Positions 8,024 through 16,550 of a stretch of 64,000 nucleotides of DNA are shown here, piece by piece. The DNA lies in the NCBI RefSeq assembly GCF_014650895.1, contig NZ_BMVV01000028.1:36235-100234 (forward strand). Reading direction: 5' to 3'. The translations under genes were made by a program, and so were the position numbers. This stretch comes from Streptomyces omiyaensis. Its GTDB lineage: Bacteria; Actinomycetota; Actinomycetes; Streptomycetales; Streptomycetaceae. Within the stretch, counting starts at the first letter, position 1; each line of letters begins with the position of its first letter. The notes under the pieces were generated by a model, which worked only from the letters and a program-made list of their open reading frames with translations, made no database searches and had not been told where the DNA came from.

Positions 8024-8824
8024 GTGTCTGTATCCGAAGGGGCAGTAGTGAACGACGGTGGCGTGAGGCGTTACGGCCCGCTCGGCAAGGCTTTGGTGAT
8101 CATTCCGACCTACAACGAGGCGGACAACATCAGGCCGATCGTCGCGCGCGTACGGGAGGCCGTCCCCGAGGCGCACGTCCTCGTCGCCGACGACAACAGC
8201 CCCGACGGCACCGGAAAGTTCGCCGACGAGATCGCCGCCGACGACGACCACGTCCACGTCCTGCACCGCAAGGGCAAGGAGGGGCTGGGCGCCGCCTACC
8301 TCGCCGGCTTCCGCTGGGGCATCGAACACGGCTTCGACGTCCTCGTCGAGATGGACGCCGACGGCTCCCACCAGCCCGAGGAGCTGCCCCGGCTGCTCAC
8401 CGCCCTCAAGGGCGCCGACCTCGTCCTCGGCTCCCGCTGGGTGCCGGGCGGCCGGATCGTGAACTGGCCGAAGTCCCGCGAATTCATCTCCCGCGGCGGC
8501 AGCCTCTACTCCCGCGTGATGCTCGACGTCCCGATCCGCGACGTCACCGGCGGCTACCGCGCCTTCCGCAAGGAGACCCTGGAGGGGCTGGGCCTGGAGG
8601 ACGTGGCCTCGGCCGGCTACTGCTTCCAGGTCGACCTCGCCCGCCGGGCCGTCGCCGCCGGCTTCCACGTCGTCGAGGTCCCCATCACCTTCGTCGAGCG
8701 CGAGGTCGGCGACTCCAAGATGAGCCGCGACATCCTCGTCGAGGCCCTCTGGCGGGTCACCGGCTGGGGCCTCACCGCCCGCGCCGAGAAGGTCACCAAG
8801 CGCCTCGGCCGCAAGCGCGGCTGA
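8024..8824 (+). CDS. ppm1: Polyprenol-phosphate mannose synthase (Ppm1/DPM1 type)
   Basis: 266-residue GT2 glycosyltransferase that transfers mannose from GDP-mannose to polyprenyl phosphate, making the lipid-linked donor used for protein O-mannosylation and lipoglycans. Features seen: IIPTYNEADNI nucleotide-binding start, VADDNSPDGT, the DXD motif at Asp111-Ala-Asp113 (EMDADGSH), GSRWVPGG, and the C-terminal VPITFVEREVGDSKMS region. It has no transmembrane helices, as expected for bacterial catalytic subunits that are not fused to an acyltransferase. GTG at 8024 follows GGTGGGGG; a second GTG at 8048 with AAGGGG is a good alternative (258 aa). Synteny with fxsA and rbpA matches S. coelicolor SCO1423-1421. 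Confidence 0.93.
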   Translation: MSVSEGAVVNDGGVRRYGPLGKALVIIPTYNEADNIRPIVARVREAVPEAHVLVADDNSPDGTGKFADEIAADDDHVHVLHRKGKEGLGAAYLAGFRWGIEHGFDVLVEMDADGSHQPEELPRLLTALKGADLVLGSRWVPGGRIVNWPKSREFISRGGSLYSRVMLDVPIRDVTGGYRAFRKETLEGLGLEDVASAGYCFQVDLARRAVAAGFHVVEVPITFVEREVGDSKMSRDILVEALWRVTGWGLTARAEKVTKRLGRKRG

Positions 8825-8909
8825 CCCCTCCGGCCCGGGCCGCACCGCGCGGTCCGGGCTGATCTTTTCCTTACGACGTTCCTGCCGCCCTCCAGGCACA
8901 CTGGACGGC

Positions 8910-9506
8910 ATGACGACCGGCGCACCGCCCCCGCAGACCCCCCGGCGCTCCCGCGCGCGCACCTTCCTCCCGCTCGGCCTCGCCGCCTGGCTGGTCCTGG
9001 AGATCTGGCTGCTCACCGTCGTGGCGAACGCGGCGGGCGGGCTGACCGTGCTGCTCCTCCTCGTCGGCGGCGCCGTCCTCGGCGTCACCGTCGTCAAGCG
9101 GGCCGGCCGGCGGGCCTTCGCCGGCCTCGCCTCCACCTTCCAGCAGGCCCAGGCCGCCGCGCAGAGCGGTGCGGCCCCGACCGAGGCCGACCGCAAGGGC
9201 GCCGGGGACCGCAACGGCTTCCTGATGCTCGGCGGCATCCTCCTGATCATCCCCGGCCTGATCTCCGACGCCGCCGGACTGCTGCTGCTCGTGCCGCCCG
9301 TCCGGGCCGCCCTGGGGCGCGCCGCGGAGCGGGCCGTCGAGCGGCGGATGGCCGCCGCGCCTCCCGGCAGCCTCCAGGACGCCTTCCAGCAGGCCCGCAT
9401 CCGCCGGCCGGACGGCAAGGTGGTCCAGGGCGAGGTCATCCGCGACGACGCGCCCCAGGGCCCGTACGGCCCCGTCGACGGGCAGCGCCCGCCCCTGACG
9501 CCCTGA
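8910..9506 (+). CDS. fxsA: FxsA family cytoplasmic membrane protein
   Basis: 198 residues. Hydrophobic segments at about 18-40 and 43-60 and a third at about 108-130 with the FxsA hallmark GxLLIIPGLISDAAGLLLLVPP. The C-terminal tail is charged and cytoplasmic. FxsA in E. coli affects exclusion of phage T7 when overproduced; the role in Streptomyces is unknown. The gene follows ppm by 85 bases in the same direction and is separated from convergent rbpA by a strong terminator. Confidence 0.88.
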   Translation: MTTGAPPPQTPRRSRARTFLPLGLAAWLVLEIWLLTVVANAAGGLTVLLLLVGGAVLGVTVVKRAGRRAFAGLASTFQQAQAAAQSGAAPTEADRKGAGDRNGFLMLGGILLIIPGLISDAAGLLLLVPPVRAALGRAAERAVERRMAAAPPGSLQDAFQQARIRRPDGKVVQGEVIRDDAPQGPYGPVDGQRPPLTP

Positions 9507-9651
9507 GCCGGCGGCGTGCGGGACTCCGGTCCCGTGCGCCCGCCGGGCCGGATCCGGCCGCGGGGCGCCTCGAGGCGCCCCGCGGCCGGGAAGGGAGCGG
9601 GTCGGGAAAGACGGAAAGGCGCCGGCCGGGAAGGCCGTCCGGGCGCGCGGA

Positions 9652-9697
9652 CGCCGAGGGGCCCGGTACACCACATCGTGTACCGGGCCCCTCGGCG
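9652..9697. terminator. Bidirectional terminator between fxsA and rbpA
   Basis: Perfect 20-bp inverted repeat (arms 9652-9671 and 9678-9697, core GAGGGGCCCGGTACAC) with a 6-base loop, in the gap between convergent genes. There is no U-tract, as is usual in Streptomyces. Confidence 0.88.
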
Positions 9698-9717
9698 TTG
9701 CTCTGCCGTGCCGTCCG

Positions 9718-10092
9718 TCAGGCGGACTTGCGGCTGTCGCGCGGATGCACCGCGATGTTCATGGCGCCGGAGCGCAGGACGGCCAGCCTCTCGGCGAGGA
9801 CTTCCTCCAGCTCCTCACGGGTACGCCGCTCCATGAGCATGTCCCAGTGCGTACGCGCCGGCTTGCCCTTCTTCTCTTCGGGTCCGTCGCCGTCCACCAG
9901 GAGAGCCTGGATTCCGCAGACCTTGCATTCCCACTCCGGCGGAATTTCCGCCTCCACCGAGAAGGGCATCTCAAAACGATGGCCCTTCTCGCATGCGTAC
10001 TCCACGGCCTGGCGCGGGGCCAGATCGATGCCGCGGTCGGTCTCGTAGCTGGTCACCACGAGGCGCGTGCCGCGAAGAGCTCGCTCACTCAT
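9718..10092 (-). CDS. rbpA: RNA polymerase-binding protein RbpA
   Basis: 124-residue actinobacterial transcription factor that binds principal sigma factors and RNA polymerase, stabilises the open complex and lowers rifampicin sensitivity. The zinc-binding residues are present at the expected positions: Cys34, His38, Cys56 and Cys59. The C-terminal sigma-interaction domain (HWDMLMERRTREELEEVLAERL, about residues 82-103) is intact, as is the basic linker (EEKKGKPART). The ATG follows GGGAGG. A sigma-R promoter lies about 60 bases upstream, consistent with the known control of S. coelicolor rbpA (SCO1421) by disulfide stress. Confidence 0.97.
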   Translation of the reverse strand: MSERALRGTRLVVTSYETDRGIDLAPRQAVEYACEKGHRFEMPFSVEAEIPPEWECKVCGIQALLVDGDGPEEKKGKPARTHWDMLMERRTREELEEVLAERLAVLRSGAMNIAVHPRDSRKSA

Positions 10093-10153
10093 GAATCGTG
10101 CCTCCCGGGCTTGTCGCCCACAGGACAGGTGTCGCTGTCGTCGTCATCCGGTC

Positions 10154-10180
10154 AACGTCCGGTCGGCGAGAAAGATTCCC
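10154..10180 (-). promoter_or_regulatory. Sigma-R promoter of rbpA
   Basis: On the minus strand GGGAAT (10180-10175), an 18-base spacer and GTT (10156-10154) exactly match the sigma-R consensus GGGAAT-N18-GTT. Predicted start is near 10147, giving a leader of about 55 bases. The remaining rbpA upstream region to 10347 shows no gene. Confidence 0.88.
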
Positions 10181-10347
10181 GTTCCGGGTAATGCGTCGCC
10201 CGTCGTGCCGCCCCTTGTTGTACCCACCGGTGCCCGTTTTGTCACATCCGGCGGCAGATATGACTCAACGTCTTCACGAAAGCAGCACGCAGTAACGGTC
10301 CGCCTGGCAGGCCAAACGCGTACACTACCGGCCTTTTACTTCCGCGT

Positions 10348-11715
10348 CTAAATTCGCTCGGGTACGACATTGCCCGCCTCCCGTGCCGCCTCGCGGACCG
10401 GCACGCGCGCGAGCAGGACGAAACCGGCCACGAAGAAGATCACCAGGGAGATGATGGCAGCTCGATAGCTTCCGGTCATCTGGTTCACGAGTCCGAACAC
10501 CAGCGGGCCCAGCCAGCTCAGCCCCCGGTCGCTCAGCTCGTACGCCGAGAAGTACTCCGCCTCCTTGCCCTCCGGCACCGTGTGGGAGAAGAGCGAGCGC
10601 GACAGCGCCTGCGTCCCGCCCATCACCAGGCCGATGGCCGCCGCCAGGCAGTAGAAGAAGACCGGAGCCCCGGCGGGCAGGGCGTACCCCGCCAGCAGGA
10701 TCAGGGTCCACACGACGAGGGCACCCAGGATCGTCCGCTTGGCCCCGTGCGTCCGGGCGATCCGGCCCATCGCGAGCGCGCCGGCCACCGCCAGCACCTG
10801 CACCAGCAGGACCGCCGTGATGAGCGTCGTCTGCTCCAGGCCCAGCTCGTTCTTGCCGAAGACGGCCGCCTGCGAGATCACCGTCTGGACCCCGTCGTTG
10901 TAGACCAGGTAGGCGAGCAGGAAGGCGAGCGTCTTCGGGTGGTTGCGCATGTCCACGAGCGTCGCCCGCAGCTGGCGCCAGCCGGCTCCCACCGCCCCCG
11001 CGGGGGCGGCCTTCCCGGCCGGGGGCAGGTGCCGGTCGCGCAGCCGCCGCAGCGGGATCAGCGCGAAGGCGCCCCACCAGAGTCCGGCGGAGGCGAGGCA
11101 GATCCGGACCGCCTCGCCCGCCGACAGCCCGAAGGAGGCGTGGTTCGTGTACAGGACCAGGTTGAGGACCAGGACCAGCGCGCCCGAGGCGTAGCCGAAG
11201 GCCCAGCCGCGCGAGGAGACCGCGTCCCGCTCCTCCGGCCCGGAGATCTGCGGCAGGTAGGAGTTGTAGAGCATCATCGACACGGCCAGCGCCGCGTTCG
11301 CCACGATCAGCAGGAGGGCGCCCAGCAGGTAGCGGTCGTCCTTCAGGAAGAACATGCCGGTCGTCGCGCCCGCCCCGATGTAGGCGGCCGCGGCGAGCAG
11401 CGGCTTCTTCCGCCCCTGCCGGTCGGCCGCCGCGCTCACCAGCGGCATCGCGACGATCGCCACCACGAGCGACGCCGACACCGCGTAGGCGAAGAGCGAG
11501 TCGACGTGCACGGGTATGCCGAGGGGGTGCACGTACTTCCCGCCGTGGGCCGCCGTCCTGGCCAGCTCGTTCAGGTACGGCCCCAGGAAGACGGTCACGA
11601 CGCTGGTCGAGTAGACCGAGCAGGCGAAGTCGTAGAAGTACCAGCCGCGCTGCTCCCGCCTGCGCTCTGCCGGATCGGTGATGGGCCCCTCAGGACCGGT
11701 CGTCTCGGCGGTCAC
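10348..11715 (-). CDS. MFS transporter of the UMF1/Atg22 type
   Basis: 455-residue integral membrane protein with about 12 hydrophobic segments. The N-terminal REQRGWYFYDFACSVYSTSVVTVFLGPYL is the hallmark of the UMF1 (vacuole effluxer Atg22-like) branch of the major facilitator superfamily; MSMMLYNSYLPQIS and the second-half repeats also fit. Substrate unknown; amino-acid efflux is one role known for Atg22. The start is GTG at 11715 behind GAGGGG; a long in-frame extension upstream is Gly/Arg-rich antisense of the next gene and was rejected. It lies 50 bases downstream of the GDPD gene, third in a YczE-GDPD-MFS operon. Confidence 0.9.
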   Translation of the reverse strand: MTAETTGPEGPITDPAERRREQRGWYFYDFACSVYSTSVVTVFLGPYLNELARTAAHGGKYVHPLGIPVHVDSLFAYAVSASLVVAIVAMPLVSAAADRQGRKKPLLAAAAYIGAGATTGMFFLKDDRYLLGALLLIVANAALAVSMMLYNSYLPQISGPEERDAVSSRGWAFGYASGALVLVLNLVLYTNHASFGLSAGEAVRICLASAGLWWGAFALIPLRRLRDRHLPPAGKAAPAGAVGAGWRQLRATLVDMRNHPKTLAFLLAYLVYNDGVQTVISQAAVFGKNELGLEQTTLITAVLLVQVLAVAGALAMGRIARTHGAKRTILGALVVWTLILLAGYALPAGAPVFFYCLAAAIGLVMGGTQALSRSLFSHTVPEGKEAEYFSAYELSDRGLSWLGPLVFGLVNQMTGSYRAAIISLVIFFVAGFVLLARVPVREAAREAGNVVPERI

Positions 11716-11765
11716 GGCCGCACGCCCCCCTCGCTCGTCCCCGTCCCCGGGACGCCCGCTCGGCC

Positions 11766-12530
11766 TCAGGTCCACGCCCCGCGGGCGGTGAGGACCTCGC
11801 GCAGCGTCTCGAGATGATCGGTCATGATGCCATCGACCCCCAGGTCGAGGAGAGAGTCCATGCGCTCCGGATCGTTCACGGTCCACACGTGGACCTGGAG
11901 CCCCCGCGCGTGGGCGGCCCGGACGAACCGGCGGTCGACCACGCGGACCCCGCCCTGCGTCTCCGGGACCTGCGCCGCGACCGCCCCGGCCCGCAGCGGG
12001 GCCGGGATCCCGAAGGAGCGCATCCGCAGGGCCGCCACCCCGGTCACGCCGTACGAGGTGGCCAGCCGGGGGCCCGCGAGCCGCTGGGCCCGGGCCACCC
12101 GCGCCTCGGTGAAGGAGCCGACCAGGACCCGGTCCCAGGCGTCGGCGCGCGCGATCAGGTCGACCAGCGGGACGAGCGCCGACTCGGTCTTGAGGTCCAC
12201 GTTCCAGCGGGCCTCGGGGAACTCGTGGAGCAGGTCCTCGAAGAGCGGCAGCGGCTCCTCGCCCGCCACGCGGGCCTCCCGCACCGCCGCCCACGGCAGG
12301 TCGCGGATGAGCCCGGTGGCGTCCGTCACGCGGTCCAGCGTCGCGTCGTGGAAGGCGACGAGCACCCCGTCGGCGGTGGTGTGCACATCGGTCTCGAAAT
12401 AGCGGAAGCCCGCCGCGGCGGCCCGGCGGAAGGCGGCCGCGGTGTTCTCCAGGCCGTCCGCCGTGCCGCCCCGGTGGGCGAAGGGCAGCGGATGCGGGTG
12501 GTCGAGGTAGGGGTGGCGTACGCGAGTCAC
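11766..12530 (-). CDS. Glycerophosphodiester phosphodiesterase
   Basis: 254-residue GDPD TIM-barrel enzyme that hydrolyses glycerophosphodiesters to an alcohol and sn-glycerol 3-phosphate. Motifs: LPFAHRGG (catalytic His), GLENT, YFETDVHTTADGVLVAFHD (Glu/Asp metal ligands and second catalytic His), WNVDLKTE, HVWTVND and GVDGIMTDH at the C-terminal end. No signal peptide, so cytoplasmic. GTG start at 12530 overlaps the stop of the YczE gene (GTGA), indicating translational coupling, which also explains the weak ribosome-binding site. Confidence 0.93.
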   Translation of the reverse strand: MTRVRHPYLDHPHPLPFAHRGGTADGLENTAAAFRRAAAAGFRYFETDVHTTADGVLVAFHDATLDRVTDATGLIRDLPWAAVREARVAGEEPLPLFEDLLHEFPEARWNVDLKTESALVPLVDLIARADAWDRVLVGSFTEARVARAQRLAGPRLATSYGVTGVAALRMRSFGIPAPLRAGAVAAQVPETQGGVRVVDRRFVRAAHARGLQVHVWTVNDPERMDSLLDLGVDGIMTDHLETLREVLTARGAWT

Positions 12531-13195
12531 CGCCGCAGTATGGCGCCTTCCGGTGACCGGGCGGCGACCGAGGCGCCGACGGCGTCCGGCTCGGGGACGG
12601 CGAAGAGGCGCAGGAAGAACTGGGCGAGCGGGCCGATTGCCAGCGCGTAGAGGACCGTTCCGGCGCCGACGGTGCCGCCGAGCAGGAAGCCGGTGGTCAC
12701 GACCGCGACCTCGATCAGCGTCCGGGCCAGCCGGATCGACCAGCCGGTCACCCGGTGCAGCCCGGTCATCAGCCCGTCGCGCGGGCCCGGGCCGAAGCGG
12801 GCCGCGATGTACAGGCCGGTCGCCACGCCGTTCAGGACGATGCCCAGGACCAGCAGGGAGATCCGGAGCGGCAGGCCGTGGAGCTCCGGCAGCAGCGCCA
12901 GCGTGCCGTCCATCGCCAGGCCGACCACGAACACGTTCGACACCGTGCCCAGACCCGGCCGCTGCCGGATCGGGATCCACAGCAGCAGGACGAGCGCCCC
13001 CACGACGATCGACACCACCCCGATCGTCAGGCCGGTCCGTTCGGCCAGGCCCTGGTGCAGCACGTTCCACGGCTCCAGGCCGAGCCCCGACCGGACCAGC
13101 AGGGCCGAGCTGACCCCGTACAGGGTCAGGCCCGCGTAGAGCTGGACGAGCCGGCGGGTCAGATGCCGGCCGCGGGAGCCGGAGGCGATGGACAT
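12527..13195 (-). CDS. YczE/YyaS/YitT family membrane protein
   Basis: 222 residues with about five transmembrane segments. Motifs typical of the YczE group are YGVSSALLVRSGLGLEPWNVLHQGLA near residue 25 and ARFGPGPRDGLMTGLH near 130. In other bacteria relatives are linked to export of or resistance to small molecules and are very often divergent from a MocR-type regulator, exactly the arrangement here. First gene of the operon with GDPD and the UMF1 transporter; start ATG at 13195. Confidence 0.88.
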   Translation of the reverse strand: MSIASGSRGRHLTRRLVQLYAGLTLYGVSSALLVRSGLGLEPWNVLHQGLAERTGLTIGVVSIVVGALVLLLWIPIRQRPGLGTVSNVFVVGLAMDGTLALLPELHGLPLRISLLVLGIVLNGVATGLYIAARFGPGPRDGLMTGLHRVTGWSIRLARTLIEVAVVTTGFLLGGTVGAGTVLYALAIGPLAQFFLRLFAVPEPDAVGASVAARSPEGAILRR

Positions 13196-13290
13196 GGAGG
13201 TGCCCCCCTGGGGTGGTGTCGGCGGGTGTGACGCGGCCCGGTGTGGTGACGGTGGACCGACTCATGACACTCTGTGGCGGGAGAACGGAT

Positions 13291-13305
13291 GCCAACCATG
13301 GCCAA
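13291..13305. promoter_or_regulatory. GCCAA direct repeats, possible MocR site
   Basis: GCCAA at 13291 and again at 13301 are exactly 10 bp apart, on the same face of the helix, in the divergent promoter region of the YczE operon and the MocR gene. MocR proteins often bind direct repeats in such regions. The motif is short and could be chance. Confidence 0.3.
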
Positions 13306-13329
13306 TTCGACGAAGGTGGACTGATTTCC

Positions 13330-14829
13330 ATGGCTCAGTGGACCTCGGCCGTCGGTGCCGCCCAGCTGGCGCGGCAGCTCCAGGCCCAGCAGCCGCGCCC
13401 CGCCGGTCCCGGCGCGCGGAAGCCGCCCGCCTACCGCGCCCTCGCCGACGGCATCCGGCTGCTCGTCCTGGAGGGCCGGGTCCCGGTCGCCGCCCGGCTG
13501 CCCGCCGAGCGCGAACTCGCCCTCGCCCTCACCGTCAGCCGCACCACCGTGGCCGCCGCCTACGAGGCGCTGCGCACCGAGGGCTTCCTGGAGTCCCGGC
13601 GCGGCGCCGGCAGCTGGACCGCCGTCCCGGCGGGCAACCCGCTGCCCGCGCGCGGTCTCGAACCGCTGCCCCCGGAGACCCTCGGCTCCCTGATCGACCT
13701 CGGCTGCGCCGCCCTCCCCGCCCCCGAGCCCTGGCTCACCCGGAGCGTCCAGGGAGCCCTGGAGGAGCTGCCGCCGTACGCCCACACCCACGGCGACTAC
13801 CCGGCCGGGCTCCCCGCGCTGCGGGCGATGCTGGCGGAGCGGTACACCGCCCGGGGCATCCCGACCATGCCCGAGCAGATCATGGTCACCACCGGCGCGA
13901 TGGGCGCCATCGACGCCATCTGCCACCTCTTCGCCGGACGCGGCGAGCGGATCGCCGTCGAGTCGCCCTCGTACGCCAACATCCTCCAGCTGATGCGGGA
14001 GGCGGGCGCCCGGCTGGTCCCCGTCGCCATGTCCGAGGGGCTGGGCAGCTGGGACCTGGGCCGCTGGCGGCAGGTGCTGCGCGACGCCGCGCCCCGCCTC
14101 GCGTACGTCGTCGCCGACTTCCACAACCCGACCGGCGCCCTCGCCGACGAGGACCAGCGCCGGCGGCTCGTGGAGGCCGCCCGCGCGGCCGGCACGGTCC
14201 TCGTCGTCGACGAGACCATGACCGAGCTCTGCCTCGACGACGACGTGGAGATGCCCCGGCCGGTCTGCGCCTTCGACCCGGCCGGCTCCACGGTCCTCAC
14301 GGTCGGCTCGGCCAGCAAGGCCTTCTGGGCCGGGATGCGGATCGGCTGGGTCCGCGCCGCGCCCGACGTCATCCGCTCCCTGGTCGCCGCGCGCGCCTAC
14401 GCCGACCTGGGCACGCCCGTCCTGGAGCAGCTCGGCGTCAACTGGCTGATGCGCACCGGAGGGTGGGAGAAGGCGGTCGGCCTGCGCCGGGCGCAGGCCC
14501 GGGAGAACCGGGACGCGCTGGTGGCGGCGGTCCGCAGGGAGCTGCCGGAGTGGGAGTTCGAGGTGCCGAAGGGCGGACTGACGCTCTGGGTGCGCACCGG
14601 CGGCCTCTCCGGCTCCCGGCTGGCCGAGGCGGGGGAGCGGGTCGGCGTCCGGGTGCCCTCCGGTCCCCGCTTCGGCGTGGACGGCGCCTTTGAGGGGTAC
14701 GTCCGGCTGCCGTTCACCGTCGGCGGCCCGGTCGCCGACGAGGCGGCGAGCCGGCTCGCGGCGGCGGCCCGGCTGGTCGAGTCGGGCCTCGGCGGGGGAG
14801 TCGAACCGCCCCGGACCTTCGTGGCCTGA
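13330..14829 (+). CDS. MocR/PdxR-type GntR regulator with aminotransferase domain
   Basis: 499 residues. N-terminal GntR winged helix (about residues 30-100, with LPAERELALALTVSRTTVAAAYEALRTEGFLESRRGAGSW) fused to a fold-type I aminotransferase domain. PLP contacts visible: TTGAMGAIDAI, DFHNPTGAL, VVDETM, and SASKAFWAGMRIGW with the Schiff-base lysine. Regulators of this type sense PLP or PLP adducts. The ATG at 13330 is chosen; an upstream in-frame start at 13213 would run through the divergent promoter region. Divergent from YczE, which is probably its target. This is the equivalent of the GntR/MocR gene near S. coelicolor SCO1417. Confidence 0.93.
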   Translation: MAQWTSAVGAAQLARQLQAQQPRPAGPGARKPPAYRALADGIRLLVLEGRVPVAARLPAERELALALTVSRTTVAAAYEALRTEGFLESRRGAGSWTAVPAGNPLPARGLEPLPPETLGSLIDLGCAALPAPEPWLTRSVQGALEELPPYAHTHGDYPAGLPALRAMLAERYTARGIPTMPEQIMVTTGAMGAIDAICHLFAGRGERIAVESPSYANILQLMREAGARLVPVAMSEGLGSWDLGRWRQVLRDAAPRLAYVVADFHNPTGALADEDQRRRLVEAARAAGTVLVVDETMTELCLDDDVEMPRPVCAFDPAGSTVLTVGSASKAFWAGMRIGWVRAAPDVIRSLVAARAYADLGTPVLEQLGVNWLMRTGGWEKAVGLRRAQARENRDALVAAVRRELPEWEFEVPKGGLTLWVRTGGLSGSRLAEAGERVGVRVPSGPRFGVDGAFEGYVRLPFTVGGPVADEAASRLAAAARLVESGLGGGVEPPRTFVA

Positions 14830-14850
14830 GCGGGCGGAGGACGGCGCGCA

Positions 14851-14895
14851 CGGCGAGGGCCGGTACGGACCCCGGGTCCGTACCGGCCCTCGCCG
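14851..14895. terminator. Bidirectional terminator
   Basis: Near-perfect 22-bp inverted repeat (arms 14851-14872 and 14874-14895, core GAGGGCCGGTACGGACCC) between the convergent MocR and FtsK-like genes. Confidence 0.85.
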
Positions 14896-14911
14896 CGCGC
14901 GCGGCGCGCCG

Positions 14912-16513
14912 TCAGCCCTCCGCCGGGACCGGCGCGTGACGGACGACCGGGGCGGGGGTCGGCTCGGCCGCCGCCTCCGGGACCTTCTCCAGGGCGACCG
15001 TGGCCGCCGCCCGCCGCTCGGGCAGCAGGTCGAGGACGGCCTGCCGGTCGGTGTCGCCGACGGCCTCGTCGTACGGGTCGGGGGTGGCGGGCACCTGGAG
15101 GCGGAGCACCGGGCCGGTGCCGAGGCGGGCGTAGCCGCGGCCCGGCGGGACCTGCGGGGTCGGGGTGGTGTGCGGCGCGGCGCCCAGCACCGCGGCGATC
15201 TGCTCGGGGACGGCGGGGCCGAGCACCACGCGGGCGCGGGTGTGCGCGCGTACCTCCTCGTGCAGCGCGTCGGCGGTGTCGAACTGCTCCGCGACCACGA
15301 CCGTCACCTGGGCGGCGCGGCCGTGCCGCAGCGGCACCCGGAGCAGCTCCTGCGGGTCGGTGCGGCCCTCGGCGGCGGCCAGGTGGCCGAGGGCACCGGG
15401 GCGGTCGAGGAGGATCCACAGCGGGCGGCGGGTGTCCGCCGGGGCCGGGTGGCCGGCCTGTCGCGCGCGGTTGGCGGAGATCAGCCGCCGCTCGGTCTCG
15501 TGGGAGGCCCATTCCAGGCTCTCCAGGGCGCCGGACAGCTCGCTCTCGATGCCGAGCACTCCGTCGCGGCCGACCAGGCAGGCGTACTCGCCGACGCCCG
15601 CGCCGTCCACGATCAGCACGTCGCCGTGGGCGAGCGCCTGGAGCGCGAGGGAGCGGAGCAGCGAGGTGGTGCCGCTGCCGGGCTGGCCGACGGCGAGCAG
15701 GTGCGGCTCGGTGGAGCGGGGGCCGGTGCGCCAGACCACGGCGGGCGCGTCCTCGGAGCCGTCCGCGGAGACGACCGGCACGGTCCGCTGCACGGCGTCG
15801 GCGTCGGTGAAGCCGAGCACGGTCTCGCCCGGGGCGGTGACGAACCGCTGGGCGGCGATGGTGGTGGGGAGGGCCGGCAGCACGTGCATGACGAGCCGGT
15901 TGCCCTCCTCGTCCCAGTCGAACCGGTACTCGCGGCCGCGTCCCGACTTGGCGTGCAGCAGCTGCTCGATGCGGGCGCGGGAGGCGGGCTCGCCGTCGGG
16001 GAAGTACGGCGGGTAGGCGATCCGCAGCCGGGTCGGCCGGCCGTCCGCGTCGAAGGCGTGGTCGGCGAAGGCGCGGCTCCAGTCGCCGCCGTGGGCGAAG
16101 AGCGGCTCGGGGTCCTCGGGGACGGAGAAGTACGGCACCAGGGCCTCGTACAGCCCCTTCAGGCGGGCGGTCTCCGCCTCGTCGGGGCCGGTCTTCACGA
16201 CCGGTTTCTCACGCCCCTTCCACGCGGCGGCGCCCATGAGCGCGACGAGCGCGAGCAGCGGCCCGTACGGCGCGAGGGCGACGACCAGGACGCAGGCCGC
16301 GACCAGGAACAGCGTGGGACCGCGCCGTTCCTTGGGGGTCGCGGCCCACTTGGCGCGCGCGATCGCGGCCAGCTTCCGCAGACCACGGGAGACCGTGATC
16401 AGCGGGTGGAGCACATCGGTGGCGCTGTCGGCGGCCGACCGCGCGATCTCTCGACTGCGCGCGAGCTGCGCGCCGCCGCTGCTCAGAATGCGGGGGAGTG
16501 GTCGCCGGGACAC
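14912..16513 (-). CDS. FtsK/TraB-like membrane-anchored ATPase with degenerate P-loop
   Basis: 533 residues. Two hydrophobic helices at about 68-105 (TLFLVAACVLVVALAPYGPLLALVALMGAA) anchor the protein. The C-terminal half resembles the FtsK/SpoIIIE or plasmid TraB motor domain: P-loop-like VGQPGSGTTSLLRS near residues 276-289, DVLIVDGAG, and a Walker B-like LWILLDRPG. The P-loop has Thr282 where the Walker A lysine should be, so ATP hydrolysis may be weak or absent. The gene follows a 64-residue membrane protein by 37 bases, and the pair is syntenic with S. coelicolor SCO1416/1415. Role unknown; a conjugation-derived or scaffold function is possible. Confidence 0.75.
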   Translation of the reverse strand: MSRRPLPRILSSGGAQLARSREIARSAADSATDVLHPLITVSRGLRKLAAIARAKWAATPKERRGPTLFLVAACVLVVALAPYGPLLALVALMGAAAWKGREKPVVKTGPDEAETARLKGLYEALVPYFSVPEDPEPLFAHGGDWSRAFADHAFDADGRPTRLRIAYPPYFPDGEPASRARIEQLLHAKSGRGREYRFDWDEEGNRLVMHVLPALPTTIAAQRFVTAPGETVLGFTDADAVQRTVPVVSADGSEDAPAVVWRTGPRSTEPHLLAVGQPGSGTTSLLRSLALQALAHGDVLIVDGAGVGEYACLVGRDGVLGIESELSGALESLEWASHETERRLISANRARQAGHPAPADTRRPLWILLDRPGALGHLAAAEGRTDPQELLRVPLRHGRAAQVTVVVAEQFDTADALHEEVRAHTRARVVLGPAVPEQIAAVLGAAPHTTPTPQVPPGRGYARLGTGPVLRLQVPATPDPYDEAVGDTDRQAVLDLLPERRAAATVALEKVPEAAAEPTPAPVVRHAPVPAEG

Positions 16514-16550
16514 GTCGTACTCCTGGAGTGGTGGAAGGGGGTGAGAGGCG

